From Nocardia vaccinii NBRC 15922 (GTDB taxonomy: Bacteria; Actinomycetota; Actinomycetes; Mycobacteriales; Mycobacteriaceae): 64,000 nt of DNA. Below the pieces are notes generated by a model that worked only from the letters and a program-made list of their open reading frames with translations, was not told where the DNA came from and did no database searches. The stretch covers positions 62,001-126,000 of the forward strand of contig NZ_BDCC01000012.1 of assembly GCF_001613305.1 (NCBI RefSeq), read 5' to 3'. The position numbers were made by a program, and so were the translations under genes. Below, one piece after another: positions 8,581 through 17,619 of this stretch; the stretch's first letter is position 1; every line of letters starts with the position of its first letter.

Positions 8581-9378
8581 GTGGCCGACAACGCCGCCGG
8601 ACCGGAATCCCCCGGTGACACCGCCGCCCGCATGTTCGATCTGCACGACCGGGTGGTGATCGTGACGGGCGCGTCCTCGGGGCTGGGCGCGGCCGTCGCC
8701 CGAGCGCTGGCCGGCCTCGGCGCGCGGGTCGCGGTGGTGGCCCGGCGGCGCGACCGGCTGACCGAGCTGGCCGAGGATATCGACGGCGCGGCGATCCCCT
8801 GCGATCTGTCCGACCTGGAAGGGGTCGGGCAGCTGGTGCCCGCGGTGGTCGACGCGCTCGGCCCGCCGGAGATCCTGATCAACGCCGCGGGCAACAGATT
8901 CGGCGCCGAACGCGCCGAATCCGAGCCGCTCGCCGACGTGCGCCGCACCATGGATCTCAACCTGATCGCGCCGTTGTTGTTGGCGCAGCAGGTTTTTCCG
9001 CACATGCGCGAGGCCGGTCGCGGCTCGATCGTGAACGTCTCCTCGATCAGCGGACGCGTCGGGGTGCCGGGCATTCCGCAGGCCTCCTACGCGGCGAGCA
9101 AGGCGGGCCTGTCCGGGCTCACCGCGGAGCTCGCGGTGCAGTGGGCGCGCCATTCGATCCGGGTCAACACCGTGGCCCCGGGCTTCTTCCGCAGTGAGAT
9201 CAGCGATTCGCTGTACGACAGCGAACGCGGGGCGGAATATCTGCGCCGCAACACTCCTCTGCCCCGGCAAGCGGTCGCGGGCGATATCACCGGGGCCATC
9301 GTCTGGCTGGCCGGTGACGCGGCGGCCTATGTCACCGGCCAGACGATCGTCGTGGACGGCGGCTGGACCGCACGCTGA
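8581..9378 (+). CDS. SDR family oxidoreductase
   Basis: This short-chain dehydrogenase of about 265 residues has the TGASSGLG loop, NAAGN, and the SYAASK active-site motif, followed by the C-terminal YVTGQTIVVDGG typical of FabG-like proteins. It could act as a 3-hydroxyacyl-CoA dehydrogenase in the operon. The GTG at 8581 is taken as start; a TTG at 8569, four bases after the ligase stop, is an alternative that adds four residues. It lies between an acyl-CoA ligase and an MDR reductase, which supports a role in thioester metabolism. The substrate is not shown by the sequence. Confidence 0.87.
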   Translation: MADNAAGPESPGDTAARMFDLHDRVVIVTGASSGLGAAVARALAGLGARVAVVARRRDRLTELAEDIDGAAIPCDLSDLEGVGQLVPAVVDALGPPEILINAAGNRFGAERAESEPLADVRRTMDLNLIAPLLLAQQVFPHMREAGRGSIVNVSSISGRVGVPGIPQASYAASKAGLSGLTAELAVQWARHSIRVNTVAPGFFRSEISDSLYDSERGAEYLRRNTPLPRQAVAGDITGAIVWLAGDAAAYVTGQTIVVDGGWTAR

Positions 9379-9408
9379 GATATGAAATCAGAAAGGACTT
9401 CCCCCGCT

Positions 9409-10392
9409 ATGTTTTCCGCACTCGTGATCGACAAATCCGATGCCGGGCAGACGGTTTCCGCGACCAGCCTGGCCGAGGACCGGCTGCCGGACGGCGACGT
9501 CACCGTCGAGGTGGAGTACTCGACGCTGAATTACAAGGACGCCCTGGCGATCACCGGCTCCTCGCCGATCGCGCGCACCTTTCCGCTGGTGCCCGGCATC
9601 GACCTGGCCGGTGTGGTGACCGAGAGCAGCCACGCCGAATTCTCCGCCGGTGACCGGGTGCTGCTCAACGGCTGGGGTGTGGGCGAGAAGCATTGGGGCG
9701 GACTGGCTCAGCGCGCTCGCCTGAACGGAGACTGGCTGGTGCCGCTGCCGTCGGCGTTCAGCAGCCGTCAGGCGATGGCGATCGGCACCGCGGGTTATAC
9801 CGCGAGCCTGTGCGTGGAGGCGCTGCACCGCTTCGGCGTGCGGCCGGATCAGGGTGAGGTGCTGGTCACCGGCGCGACCGGCGGCGTCGGCAGTATCGCC
9901 ATCGCCCTGCTCACCGCGGCGGGTTTCACCGTGGCCGCGGCGACCGGTAAGACCGCCGAGGCCGACTACCTGCGCGGACTCGGCGCGACCACGGTCGTGG
10001 ACCGTGCCGAACTCGCCGAGCGCGGCAAACCGCTGCAGAAGGAACGCTGGGCCGGCGTGGTCGACACCGCGGGCAGTCACATCCTGGCCAATGCCTGCGC
10101 GCAGACCCGTTACGGGGGCGCGGTCGCCGCCTGCGGCCTGGCTCAGGGCATGGACTTCCCCTCGACGGTCGCCCCGCACATCCTGCGCGGGGTCGGCCTG
10201 CTGGGTATCGACAGTGTGATGGCGCCGCGTGAGCGGCGAATCACCGCCTGGGAGCGGTTGTCCCGCGATCTGGACACCGCCGCGCTGGAATCCCTGACCG
10301 AGGAGATCGCCCTGGCGGACGCCATCGACGCGGCGAGCAAATTCATCGACGGCACGGTGCGCGGACGCATCGTCGTGGACGTCAACCGGTGA
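9409..10392 (+). CDS. MDR oxidoreductase, acrylyl-CoA reductase (AcuI/YhdH)-like
   Basis: This 327-residue medium-chain dehydrogenase/reductase lacks the cysteines of zinc alcohol dehydrogenases. It has the YhdH/AcuI-type features [13 protein letters not shown] near residue 39, PGIDLAGVV, and the nucleotide loop [10 protein letters not shown]. The family reduces acrylyl-CoA or other 2-enoyl-CoA compounds with NADPH. The ATG at 9409 fits the usual N-terminus, preceded by AGAAAGGA; an ATG at 9382 would add nine residues. In this operon it could saturate an enoyl-CoA or clear a toxic acrylyl-CoA. The exact substrate is inference. Confidence 0.87.
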   Translation: MFSALVIDKSDAGQTVSATSLAEDRLPDGDVTVEVEYSTLNYKDALAITGSSPIARTFPLVPGIDLAGVVTESSHAEFSAGDRVLLNGWGVGEKHWGGLAQRARLNGDWLVPLPSAFSSRQAMAIGTAGYTASLCVEALHRFGVRPDQGEVLVTGATGGVGSIAIALLTAAGFTVAAATGKTAEADYLRGLGATTVVDRAELAERGKPLQKERWAGVVDTAGSHILANACAQTRYGGAVAACGLAQGMDFPSTVAPHILRGVGLLGIDSVMAPRERRITAWERLSRDLDTAALESLTEEIALADAIDAASKFIDGTVRGRIVVDVNR

Positions 10393-10465
10393 GAGCGACA
10401 TTCGGATCCCCCGGGCCGCACGGAATCACCACCCCGGGAGAACCGGCAAGAAAGGTAGCGCAGCA

Positions 10466-11686
10466 ATGAGTACTTCATCGAGCAAGGCCGGTAAGAGCAA
10501 GGCCGCCGATCCCGACGCCGTGGAACTCGACCTGTCCGATGTGGAGCCCCGGGTGGGACAGCCCGTCGGCGGCGGACAGCTCTGGGAACCGTGCAGCGCC
10601 TCGGATATTCGCCGCTGGGTGATGGCGATGGACTACCCCAACCCGCTGCACTGGGATCAGGAGTTCGCCCGCGAATCCCGCTACGGCGGCATCGTGGCAC
10701 CTCAATCCATCGCTGTCGCACTGGATTACGGCCACGGCGCGGCCCCGGCGTGTGTCGGCCGGATTCCGGGCAGCCACCTGATCTTCGGCGGTGAGGAGTG
10801 GTGGTTCTACGGCTGCCCGGTCCGGCCGGGCGACAAGCTGTTCCAGGAGCGTCGATTCCACGACTACAAGGTGGCGCCGACGAATTTCGCCGGGCCCACG
10901 CTGTTCCAGCGCGGCGACACCACGCATCGCAATCAGCACGGCGCGCTGGTCGCCCTGGAGCGGTCCACCTCCATCCGCTATCTCGCGGCCGAGGCCACCA
11001 AGCGCGGCATGTACGAGAACCAACTCGGCGAACTCAAACGCTGGACTGAGGCAGAACTCGACGAGATCGGCCGCCTGCGCACCGAGTGGCTGATGTCCAA
11101 TCGACTCGGCGTCTCACCGCATTTCGACGAGGTGAAGGTCGGAGACACCCTGCCACGCCGGGTGATCGGGCCGCACAGCATCGCGAGTTTCACCACCGAG
11201 TACCGCGCATTCCTGTTCAACATCTGGGGCACCTTCCACTGGGTCACGCCGCAGGGGGTCGATGATCCGTGGGTGTATCAGGATCCCGGCTGGACCGAGG
11301 GTTTCGCCTTCGACGAGGAGGGCGCCCGGATCGACCCGCGGCTGCGGGACGGGCTGTACGTCGGGCCCTCGCGCGGGCATATCGACCAGGACAAAGCCGG
11401 TAAGGTCGGCATGGCCCGCGCGTACGGCTACGGCGCGACCATGGGCGGCTGGTGCACCGACTACCTGGCCTACTGGGCGGGCAACGACGGCCTGGTGCGG
11501 CATATCAAATCCGACTTCCGGCTCCCGTCCTTCGAGGGCGACGTCACCTATTTCGATGCCGAGGTCGTCGGCAAGGAACCCCAGTCGGCTTGGGGCGTGC
11601 CGCTGGTGCAGGTGAGGCTGCAACTGACCAATCAGGATGGCGGCGTGCTGGTCAAGAGCACCGCCGAGGTCGAACTGCCGCTGTAG
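10466..11686 (+). CDS. FAS1-like dehydratase/MaoC double-hotdog protein
   Basis: This 406-residue protein has an N-terminal FAS1-like dehydratase domain (pattern DIRRWVMAMDYPNPLHWD and later YGGIVAPQS) and a C-terminal hotdog half with a repeat-like GHIDQDKAGKVGMARAYGYGATMGGW segment. Such fused proteins are usually 2-enoyl-CoA hydratases for bulky acyl-CoA substrates in actinobacteria. It follows the MDR gene and precedes a CoA ligase by 18 bases with a clear operon arrangement. A good AAGAAAGG site lies upstream of the ATG. The N-terminus carries a Lys/Ser-rich, probably disordered, stretch of about 15 residues. The bulky-substrate preference is inferred from the family. Confidence 0.85.
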   Translation: MSTSSSKAGKSKAADPDAVELDLSDVEPRVGQPVGGGQLWEPCSASDIRRWVMAMDYPNPLHWDQEFARESRYGGIVAPQSIAVALDYGHGAAPACVGRIPGSHLIFGGEEWWFYGCPVRPGDKLFQERRFHDYKVAPTNFAGPTLFQRGDTTHRNQHGALVALERSTSIRYLAAEATKRGMYENQLGELKRWTEAELDEIGRLRTEWLMSNRLGVSPHFDEVKVGDTLPRRVIGPHSIASFTTEYRAFLFNIWGTFHWVTPQGVDDPWVYQDPGWTEGFAFDEEGARIDPRLRDGLYVGPSRGHIDQDKAGKVGMARAYGYGATMGGWCTDYLAYWAGNDGLVRHIKSDFRLPSFEGDVTYFDAEVVGKEPQSAWGVPLVQVRLQLTNQDGGVLVKSTAEVELPL

Positions 11687-11704
11687 CGGCGGAAGGGGTC
11701 GGCG

Positions 11705-13423
11705 ATGGATACCACTGCCGCACAGGATATCTCGATCGTTTCGGGACCGCCGCTGGACAGTGAGCCCGGGCTCGGCGCGCTGACCCTGCCGGGGTTTCTG
11801 CGCGAGGTCACCGAGCTGTACGGCGAACGCGAGGCCGTGGCCGCCCCCGGCGGTGACGGCGTCGTGCGCTGGTCCTACACCGACCTGTGGGAACGCGCGA
11901 TGGCGGTGGCCCGCGCGCTGCGGGCGTGCGGTATCGGTCGCGACGGCCGGGTCGGGGTGTTGATGACCAACCGTCCCGAATGGCTCGCGGCGGTCTTCGG
12001 CGCGAGCCTGGCCGGTGGTGTGGCGGTGCCGCTGAGCACCTTCTCCACCGCCGCGGAGCTGGATCAGCTGCTGCGACTGTCCGGTGTGTCGGTGCTGCTG
12101 TTCGAAAGACGAGTACTCAGCAAGGATTTCGCGGAGATCCTGGCCGGGCTCGAGCCCGCGCTCGGCGAGGCTGGGCTCGGACCGCTGCGGTCGGCGCGCT
12201 ATCCGTTCCTGCGCCGTCTGGCCATGCTCGGACCGGCGCTGCCCACCGCCGCGATCGACACCTGGGACACTTTCCTGGCCCGGGGCCGCGGCGAGCCCCG
12301 TGAGCTGGTCGAGGCCACCGCCGCCGCGACCCGGCCCAGCGACACCGGCGTGCTGTTCTTCTCCTCCGGCTCGACCAGCGCTCCCAAGGGCGTGCTCAGC
12401 GCACATCGCGGTGTGACCATCCAGATGTGGCGATTCCGGCGGCTTTTCGGATTCGGTCCCGAAGACGATGTGCGCGCCTGGGTGGCCAACGGATTCTTCT
12501 GGTCCGGGAACTTCGCGCAGGCGCTCGGATCAACCCTGGCCGCGGGCGGATGTCTGGTGCTGCAACCGACTTTCGACCCACCGGCGGCACTCGAGCTGAT
12601 GCAGGCCGAGCGGGTGAATTTCCCGGGCGCTTGGCCGCATCAGTGGGCTCAGCTCGAGGCCGCGCCCAACTGGGACACCGTGGATCTGAGCGCCATGCGG
12701 TTCGTGGACTACCACACCCCGATCGCGCACCATCCGAGCGTATCCACGATCTGGTACGAGCCCGGCCGCGCCTACGGCAATACCGAAACCTTCACCATCA
12801 CAACCTGTTTCCCGGCCGATACGCCCGACGAGGTGCACGCGGGCAGCAGCGGCGTCGCGCTGCCGGGGGTGACGGTGAAGATCGTCGACCCGATCACCGG
12901 TGCGGTCACAGCGCGCGGCGAATCCGGCGAAATCTGCGTCAAGGGACCGACTCTCATGCTCGGTTACCTCGGCACACCGCTCTCGGAAACCCTGGACTTC
13001 GACGGCTATTTCCACACCGGCGACGGCGGTCATCTCGACGCGGTCGGCAGGCTGTTCTGGGAGGGCCGCCTGACCGATATCATCAAGACCGGCGGCGCGA
13101 ACGTCTCACCGCTCGAGGTGGACGAGGCCTTGATCGGCTATCCGGGCGTGAAAGTGGCTCGCACGGTGGGCGTTCCGCACGACACCCTGGGCGAAATGGT
13201 GGTGGCCTGCGTGGTACCGCACCAGGACGCGACACCGGAGGCCGAAGCCATCCGCGCCCATCTGCGCGAGCGCCTGGCCAGCTACAAGGTTCCACGACAC
13301 GTGCTGTTCTTCGACGAGTCCGATATCGCACTGACCGGCAGCGCCAAGATCAAACCCAGCGATCTGCGCGCACTGGCCGCCCGGCGACTTGAGCAGGACG
13401 CGAATTCGCCTGCCGGGCAGTGA
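11705..13423 (+). CDS. AMP-dependent acyl-CoA synthetase/ligase
   Basis: This second ANL ligase has 572 residues. The ATP-binding motif is FFSSGSTSAPKGV, and the late motifs FHTGDGG and RLTDIIKTGGANVSPLEVDE are present, as is the C-terminal catalytic lysine region (SAKIKPSDL). It resembles fatty-acid or steroid-type CoA ligases more than the first ligase in this operon, which it resembles only in domain plan. Two ligases in one operon suggest that two acids, such as a starting acid and a cleavage product, must be activated. It is the last gene of the operon and runs into the convergent hydrolase gene with only 25 bases between. Confidence 0.9.
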   Translation: MDTTAAQDISIVSGPPLDSEPGLGALTLPGFLREVTELYGEREAVAAPGGDGVVRWSYTDLWERAMAVARALRACGIGRDGRVGVLMTNRPEWLAAVFGASLAGGVAVPLSTFSTAAELDQLLRLSGVSVLLFERRVLSKDFAEILAGLEPALGEAGLGPLRSARYPFLRRLAMLGPALPTAAIDTWDTFLARGRGEPRELVEATAAATRPSDTGVLFFSSGSTSAPKGVLSAHRGVTIQMWRFRRLFGFGPEDDVRAWVANGFFWSGNFAQALGSTLAAGGCLVLQPTFDPPAALELMQAERVNFPGAWPHQWAQLEAAPNWDTVDLSAMRFVDYHTPIAHHPSVSTIWYEPGRAYGNTETFTITTCFPADTPDEVHAGSSGVALPGVTVKIVDPITGAVTARGESGEICVKGPTLMLGYLGTPLSETLDFDGYFHTGDGGHLDAVGRLFWEGRLTDIIKTGGANVSPLEVDEALIGYPGVKVARTVGVPHDTLGEMVVACVVPHQDATPEAEAIRAHLRERLASYKVPRHVLFFDESDIALTGSAKIKPSDLRALAARRLEQDANSPAGQ

Positions 13424-13448
13424 TTCCGACGTTGCGGGAGGTCGCCGC

Positions 13449-14168
13449 TCAGTACGCGGCGATCTCCAGCAGCGCGTCGGCGACGGCCTGCGGTGCGGTG
13501 ATCATCAGATCGTGGCCGGTATCGATGTCCCACAGCCTGCCCAGCGCCCGGGCCTTGGCGACCAATTCCGGGTCGCGGGTGGCCAGGGTCGAGGTGCACA
13601 CGATGTGATACTGCGGAAGCGCCCACAGCGCATCCTGATTGCGCAGGTCGAGCCGGTCCTCGAAACATTTCCACGGGTGCGCGGTCAGCCGCTCGCGCAT
13701 CCAGTCCGAATCGCGCGGATCGGTGACCCCGTAGAACAGCGGGGCCTCCGGCGCCGGCAGCAGGACGAGTTCCACCCCGTCGACGGTCTCGCCCATGGGG
13801 CGCGTGGATTCGATGATCGGCCCGGCGACGTCGACCAGCGATTGGCCGTTCACCGGATTGGCCGCGTCCAGATAGACGATCCGGCCGATGCGTTCCACGG
13901 CACGGTCGGCCGCGCCGGTGATCACCATGCCGCCGTAGCTGTGCCCCACCAGGATCACCTCACGCAGATCCTCGTAGTGCAGCAGCGCGGCCACATCCTG
14001 GATGTGGGTCTCCAGACCGATTCCCGCCGTGCGCAGATGGGCGCGCTCGGCCAGTCCGGACAGGGTCGGCGCGTACACCTCGTGACCGGCCCGCTGTAGC
14101 AATTCCCGCACGTACCGATAGCACCAGCCGCCGTGTCCGCCGCCGTGCACCAGGACAAAGGTAGCCAT
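13449..14168 (-). CDS. Alpha/beta hydrolase (esterase/hydroxynitrile-lyase-like)
   Basis: This 239-residue cytoplasmic alpha/beta hydrolase starts directly with the VLVHGGGHGGW oxyanion region. The nucleophile elbow GHSYGG places Ser at 77, and the catalytic His is at about 219 in DTGHD. This subgroup includes salicylate-esterase and hydroxynitrile-lyase-like enzymes, many of which hydrolyse small esters. In this setting it could open a lactone or ester intermediate. It has its own 169-bp upstream region with a degenerate GAAAAC-N3-ATTCTC element, so it may belong to the TetR-type regulon rather than to the dehydrogenase operon upstream. Confidence 0.88.
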   Translation of the reverse strand: MATFVLVHGGGHGGWCYRYVRELLQRAGHEVYAPTLSGLAERAHLRTAGIGLETHIQDVAALLHYEDLREVILVGHSYGGMVITGAADRAVERIGRIVYLDAANPVNGQSLVDVAGPIIESTRPMGETVDGVELVLLPAPEAPLFYGVTDPRDSDWMRERLTAHPWKCFEDRLDLRNQDALWALPQYHIVCTSTLATRDPELVAKARALGRLWDIDTGHDLMITAPQAVADALLEIAAY

Positions 14169-14177
14169 CTCACTCCT

Positions 14178-14192
14178 GAAAACATGATTCTC
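14178..14192. promoter_or_regulatory. Degenerate RAGAAT-N3-ATTCTY operator
   Basis: The sequence GAAAAC-ATG-ATTCTC keeps one perfect half-site and four of six bases of the other. It sits 10 bases upstream of the hydrolase start codon. An overlapping palindrome CTCGTTCCGAG is also present at 14190-14200. This is a weaker member of the set than the others. Confidence 0.4.
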
Positions 14193-14337
14193 GTTCCGAG
14201 AGAGTTTAGTTACCTACGGGCTTCGTTGCCGGGGAACCGGGCACTCTGCCCGCGCCCACCGCGGAGGCCCCGTTGCCGCACCGCAGCGGGCGTCTTCGCC
14301 CGGTACGGATTCGGCTCCGGTCACCACGGTTCCGGCC

Positions 14338-15441
14338 TCAGGGCCGGTCCGCGCCCGCGTCGCGGTACCGCCGCGCCAGCCTGCGGCGGTGGGCCGCCGG
14401 GGAACCGAACAATGCGCGGTTCAACATGGCGCGCTTGTGATAGCGGTGGATGCCGCTCTCCCACGTGTAGCCGATTCCACCGTGCAATTGCATTGCCTTA
14501 CCGGCGATTTCGACCGCAGCCGCGCAGCCGTGGGATTTCGCCATCGAGACCGCCACCCAGGCGTCGGCATCTCCCGCGACCGCGTGCCGAACCGCGGCGG
14601 CGACCAGATGCCTGGCGACGGTGATCCGCACGAGCATATCCGCGCAGGCGTGTTTGACCGCCTGGAAGGATCCGACCGGACGGCCGAACTGCTCGCGAAC
14701 GCCCACGTAGGCGGTCGTGGCGTCCAGCATCACGGCGCAGAGCCCGAGGCTGTCGCAGGCGATCGAAAGTGCGGCGCGGTCGTGCAGGCGCCGCACCGCC
14801 GACTCCGGGTCACCGGCGAATCGCCACACCGAATCCGCCGACACCGCAACGTCATCGGCGGTGACGCGGCCGAAGATCCTGGTCTCGTCGAGCACGGGCT
14901 GGGCGGCGCGCACGAGCCCGGTCGCCTCGGCGGCGACGATGACCGGTACGCCGTCGGGGTCATCGGCCAATATCAGTAGCCGATCCGCGGTCGTCACGTC
15001 GAGCACGAATTCCGCGTCGCCGGAGAGCAATAGTCCATCGGAGCTGGTGCGGAGGCGAAACGGCGGGGTGGCATCACATTCGTCGGGCGAGGCGGACAAC
15101 GCCACGGCCGTCATCGTCTCGCCCGCGGCCAGCGCGCGCAGCAGATCGTCCCGCCCAGCCGTCTCGGCGAGCAAACCGCAGGTCCCGGTACCGAGCGCCG
15201 CCCCGAAATACCCTCCGGCCGTCGCACGCCCGAATTCCTCGAGCACGATCGCGGTCTCGGCGAAACTCGCTCCGGCGCCGCCGGTCTCATCCGGTATCTC
15301 CAGGCCGAGCCACCCCAGATCCGCGAGCCTGCCGGGCGTGAGTCGCGCGGCATCCCGCGCGGTCAGCACATCCCTGGCCACCGAACGCAATTCATCGTGC
15401 AGCTCGGCGAATTCCATGGCGTCCCCGATTGTTCCGGTCAT
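14338..15441 (-). CDS. Acyl-CoA dehydrogenase, small partner subunit type
   Basis: This 367-residue acyl-CoA dehydrogenase has the helical C-terminal domain with VREQFGRPVGSFQAVKHACADM and the HGGIGYTWE motif typical of actinobacterial FadE proteins. The N-terminal part is short and diverged. It overlaps the upstream, longer dehydrogenase by four bases (ATGA). Such adjacent pairs often form alpha2beta2 enzymes for steroid side chains and other bulky acyl-CoAs. The start chosen is the ATG in the overlap; the open frame continues upstream but only inside the neighbouring gene. It dehydrogenates an acyl-CoA using ETF as acceptor by family knowledge. Confidence 0.87.
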   Translation of the reverse strand: MTGTIGDAMEFAELHDELRSVARDVLTARDAARLTPGRLADLGWLGLEIPDETGGAGASFAETAIVLEEFGRATAGGYFGAALGTGTCGLLAETAGRDDLLRALAAGETMTAVALSASPDECDATPPFRLRTSSDGLLLSGDAEFVLDVTTADRLLILADDPDGVPVIVAAEATGLVRAAQPVLDETRIFGRVTADDVAVSADSVWRFAGDPESAVRRLHDRAALSIACDSLGLCAVMLDATTAYVGVREQFGRPVGSFQAVKHACADMLVRITVARHLVAAAVRHAVAGDADAWVAVSMAKSHGCAAAVEIAGKAMQLHGGIGYTWESGIHRYHKRAMLNRALFGSPAAHRRRLARRYRDAGADRP

Positions 15442-16616
15442 CGTGCCCCGCTCGGTTCTCGGGGCAGCCCGAGGCCGCGTTCGCCGATGATGGTGCGCTG
15501 AATCTCGCTGGTACCACCGGGAATCGTCCATTCCCACGACCCGAGGAAATCCAGCGCCCACGCGCCGGACTCCCAGCCGCCCGATCGCGGCTTGTGCAGC
15601 ACCGTGTGGGCGTGCACTCCCCCGAGCTCGGTGCCGAAATCGGTCATTCGCTGCAACAGTTCGCTGTAGTACAGCTTGACGATGGACGCATCCGCCGGTC
15701 CCGCGGTCCCGGATTCGTGCCGTTCCACCAGATCTCGGCACAGCAGCCGCAGTCCGGCGATCTCGGTCTCGAATCCGGCGAGCCGATCGAGCAGCGCCGA
15801 ATCATCATCGGCCGGGCACGCCCGCACCAACCACCGGAATCCGGCATTGCCCAGACGCTCGGCCAGTTCCAGCATGGTCAGCCCGCGCTCGGCCCCGAGT
15901 GTCCGCTGCGCCACCTGCCATCCGGCGTTCTCCGCGCCGATCAACCCGCCGGCCGGAATGCGCACCCGGTCGAGGAATATCTCGCAGAAATGCGATTCGC
16001 CGGTGGCCTGGCGGATCGGCCGCACATCGATTCCGGGCGTCCGCATGTCCAGCAGGAAATACGAAATACCGTGTCGCTTGGGCGCGTTCGGGTCGGTGCG
16101 CGCGAGCAGCAGACACCAGTCCGCGAACTGCGCACCGCTGGCCCATACCTTCTGGCCCGTCACGACGTAGTCCTCGCCCTCGCGCCGAGCCGTCGTCGCC
16201 AAGGCGGCCAGATCCGATCCCGCCGCGGGTTCGGAGAACCCCTGCACCCAGATCTCACCGTCCAGAATGGCGGGCAGATGCCGCTGCCGCTGCTCCGGCG
16301 TCCCGGCTGCCAGGAGCGTCGCCGCCGCATGGTGAATCGCCACGAACGCCAGCACCGAGCGCGGCGCATCGTGCGCCGCCAATTCCTGATACAGCACGAT
16401 CTGCTCGGCCACCGGCATCCCCCCACCCCACTCCCCGGGCCAGTGCGGCACCGCGAATCCGGCCCTGCGCAACCGCTGAAACCATTCCTGCTGAAACGTG
16501 ACGAATTCCGCATCCGAGGCGCCCGTCTGCGCGGCCCGCCAATCCGCCGGAATCTCGGCCCGACACCAGCCCCGGACCTCGGCACGAAACTCTCGTAGCT
16601 GCCGCGGCCCGGTCAT
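15438..16616 (-). CDS. Acyl-CoA dehydrogenase, large partner subunit type
   Basis: This 392-residue protein has a complete N-terminal, beta and C-terminal dehydrogenase plan: WPGEWGGGMPVAEQ, the FAD-binding stretch VQGFSEPAAGSDLA and VTGQKVWASGA. In the late motif the usual catalytic Glu of IYEGT-type enzymes is Gly (IPGGTSEIQRT), as in several steroid-type FadE proteins. It is followed with overlap by the shorter dehydrogenase, so the two probably form one enzyme. The ATG at 16616 fits the conserved N-terminus (RQLREFRAEVRGW). A 190-base gap separates it from the crotonase gene upstream. Confidence 0.88.
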   Translation of the reverse strand: MTGPRQLREFRAEVRGWCRAEIPADWRAAQTGASDAEFVTFQQEWFQRLRRAGFAVPHWPGEWGGGMPVAEQIVLYQELAAHDAPRSVLAFVAIHHAAATLLAAGTPEQRQRHLPAILDGEIWVQGFSEPAAGSDLAALATTARREGEDYVVTGQKVWASGAQFADWCLLLARTDPNAPKRHGISYFLLDMRTPGIDVRPIRQATGESHFCEIFLDRVRIPAGGLIGAENAGWQVAQRTLGAERGLTMLELAERLGNAGFRWLVRACPADDDSALLDRLAGFETEIAGLRLLCRDLVERHESGTAGPADASIVKLYYSELLQRMTDFGTELGGVHAHTVLHKPRSGGWESGAWALDFLGSWEWTIPGGTSEIQRTIIGERGLGLPREPSGAR

Positions 16617-16806
16617 CGAGCACCCGCTCTCTTCGGATCGGCGGACGTCACACCGATTTCCCTCGGCACGTTCGCATCCCACCGCCGATCGCGGCAACCG
16701 GCCCCCGCGCCATCCGAGCCCGCGACCACCGCATACGACAGCCGCGCCCCTCGGGTGGACCGCAACGAAGGCGGCGCGGCCGCGTCGGCCCGGGCGGTGC
16801 GCGGCG

Positions 16807-17589
16807 TCATCGGCTTTTCGTCCTGTCCCGCAACGCCTGCAGACGTTCTCGGTGCTCCCGGGACTGCATCGTGACGACCTCCGCGGCGAAACCGGCCTGC
16901 ATCGGACCGGCGAGCGCCTGCGAAAGATACATGTTCACAACACGTTTGGTGCTACGCAGGGCTTCGGCCGGTTGGGCGGCCAGGCGCTCGGCGAGGCGGT
17001 GGGCCTCGTCGAGGAGGTCGCCCGGTGGGACCACGCGGCTGGCCAGGCCGAGTTGCACCGCGGTATCGGCATCGATCCGGTCGCCGGTGTACAGATACTC
17101 GCGGGAACGCAGAATGGGAGTCAGCAGCGGCCAGAACGCCGCACCGCCGTCGCCCGCGACCAACCCGACCGCGACGTGCGGATCGGCCAGGTGGCCCCGT
17201 TCGGAGATCAGCACCACATCGCACAGTACGGCGATACTCGCGCCCAGGCCCACGGCCGGGCCGTTGACCGCGGCGATCACCGGGAGCGGAAACCGCAGCA
17301 TCTCCTCGATGATCTGCGCGCCCTCGCGAATGCTCTCGTCCCGTGCGACCGGATCGCCGAGGAACGAGGTGATCCAGTCCAGATCGCCGCCCGCACTGAA
17401 CGCCCGGCCCGCACCGGTCAGGATCACCACTCGCGCCCCGGTATCGGCCGCCAGCTGCCGCCAGACGGTGGCGAGTCCGCGGTGCAGGTTCACATCGACG
17501 GCATTGAAGTCATCCGGCCGATTCAGCACCACCGTGCGCACCGGCCCGTCGCACCGGACTTCCAGCTCGCCGGGTAGGTCGTAACGCAA
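16807..17589 (-). CDS. Crotonase-family enoyl-CoA isomerase/hydratase
   Basis: This 260-residue crotonase has the oxyanion stretch GAGRAFSAGGDLD. By alignment with rat hydratase, the two catalytic Glu positions are Ser (GLGASIAVLCD) and His (LADPH), but an Asp is present in LVAGDGG, where PaaG and delta-enoyl isomerases have their acid. An isomerase role is therefore more likely than hydration. It lies in the leftward operon between the two dehydrogenase pairs, with a 30-base gap to the upstream gene. The substrate is unknown. Confidence 0.87.
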   Translation of the reverse strand: MRYDLPGELEVRCDGPVRTVVLNRPDDFNAVDVNLHRGLATVWRQLAADTGARVVILTGAGRAFSAGGDLDWITSFLGDPVARDESIREGAQIIEEMLRFPLPVIAAVNGPAVGLGASIAVLCDVVLISERGHLADPHVAVGLVAGDGGAAFWPLLTPILRSREYLYTGDRIDADTAVQLGLASRVVPPGDLLDEAHRLAERLAAQPAEALRSTKRVVNMYLSQALAGPMQAGFAAEVVTMQSREHRERLQALRDRTKSR

Positions 17590-17619
17590 TTCCTCAGCCT
17601 CCCTGAATGTTTCGGCCGC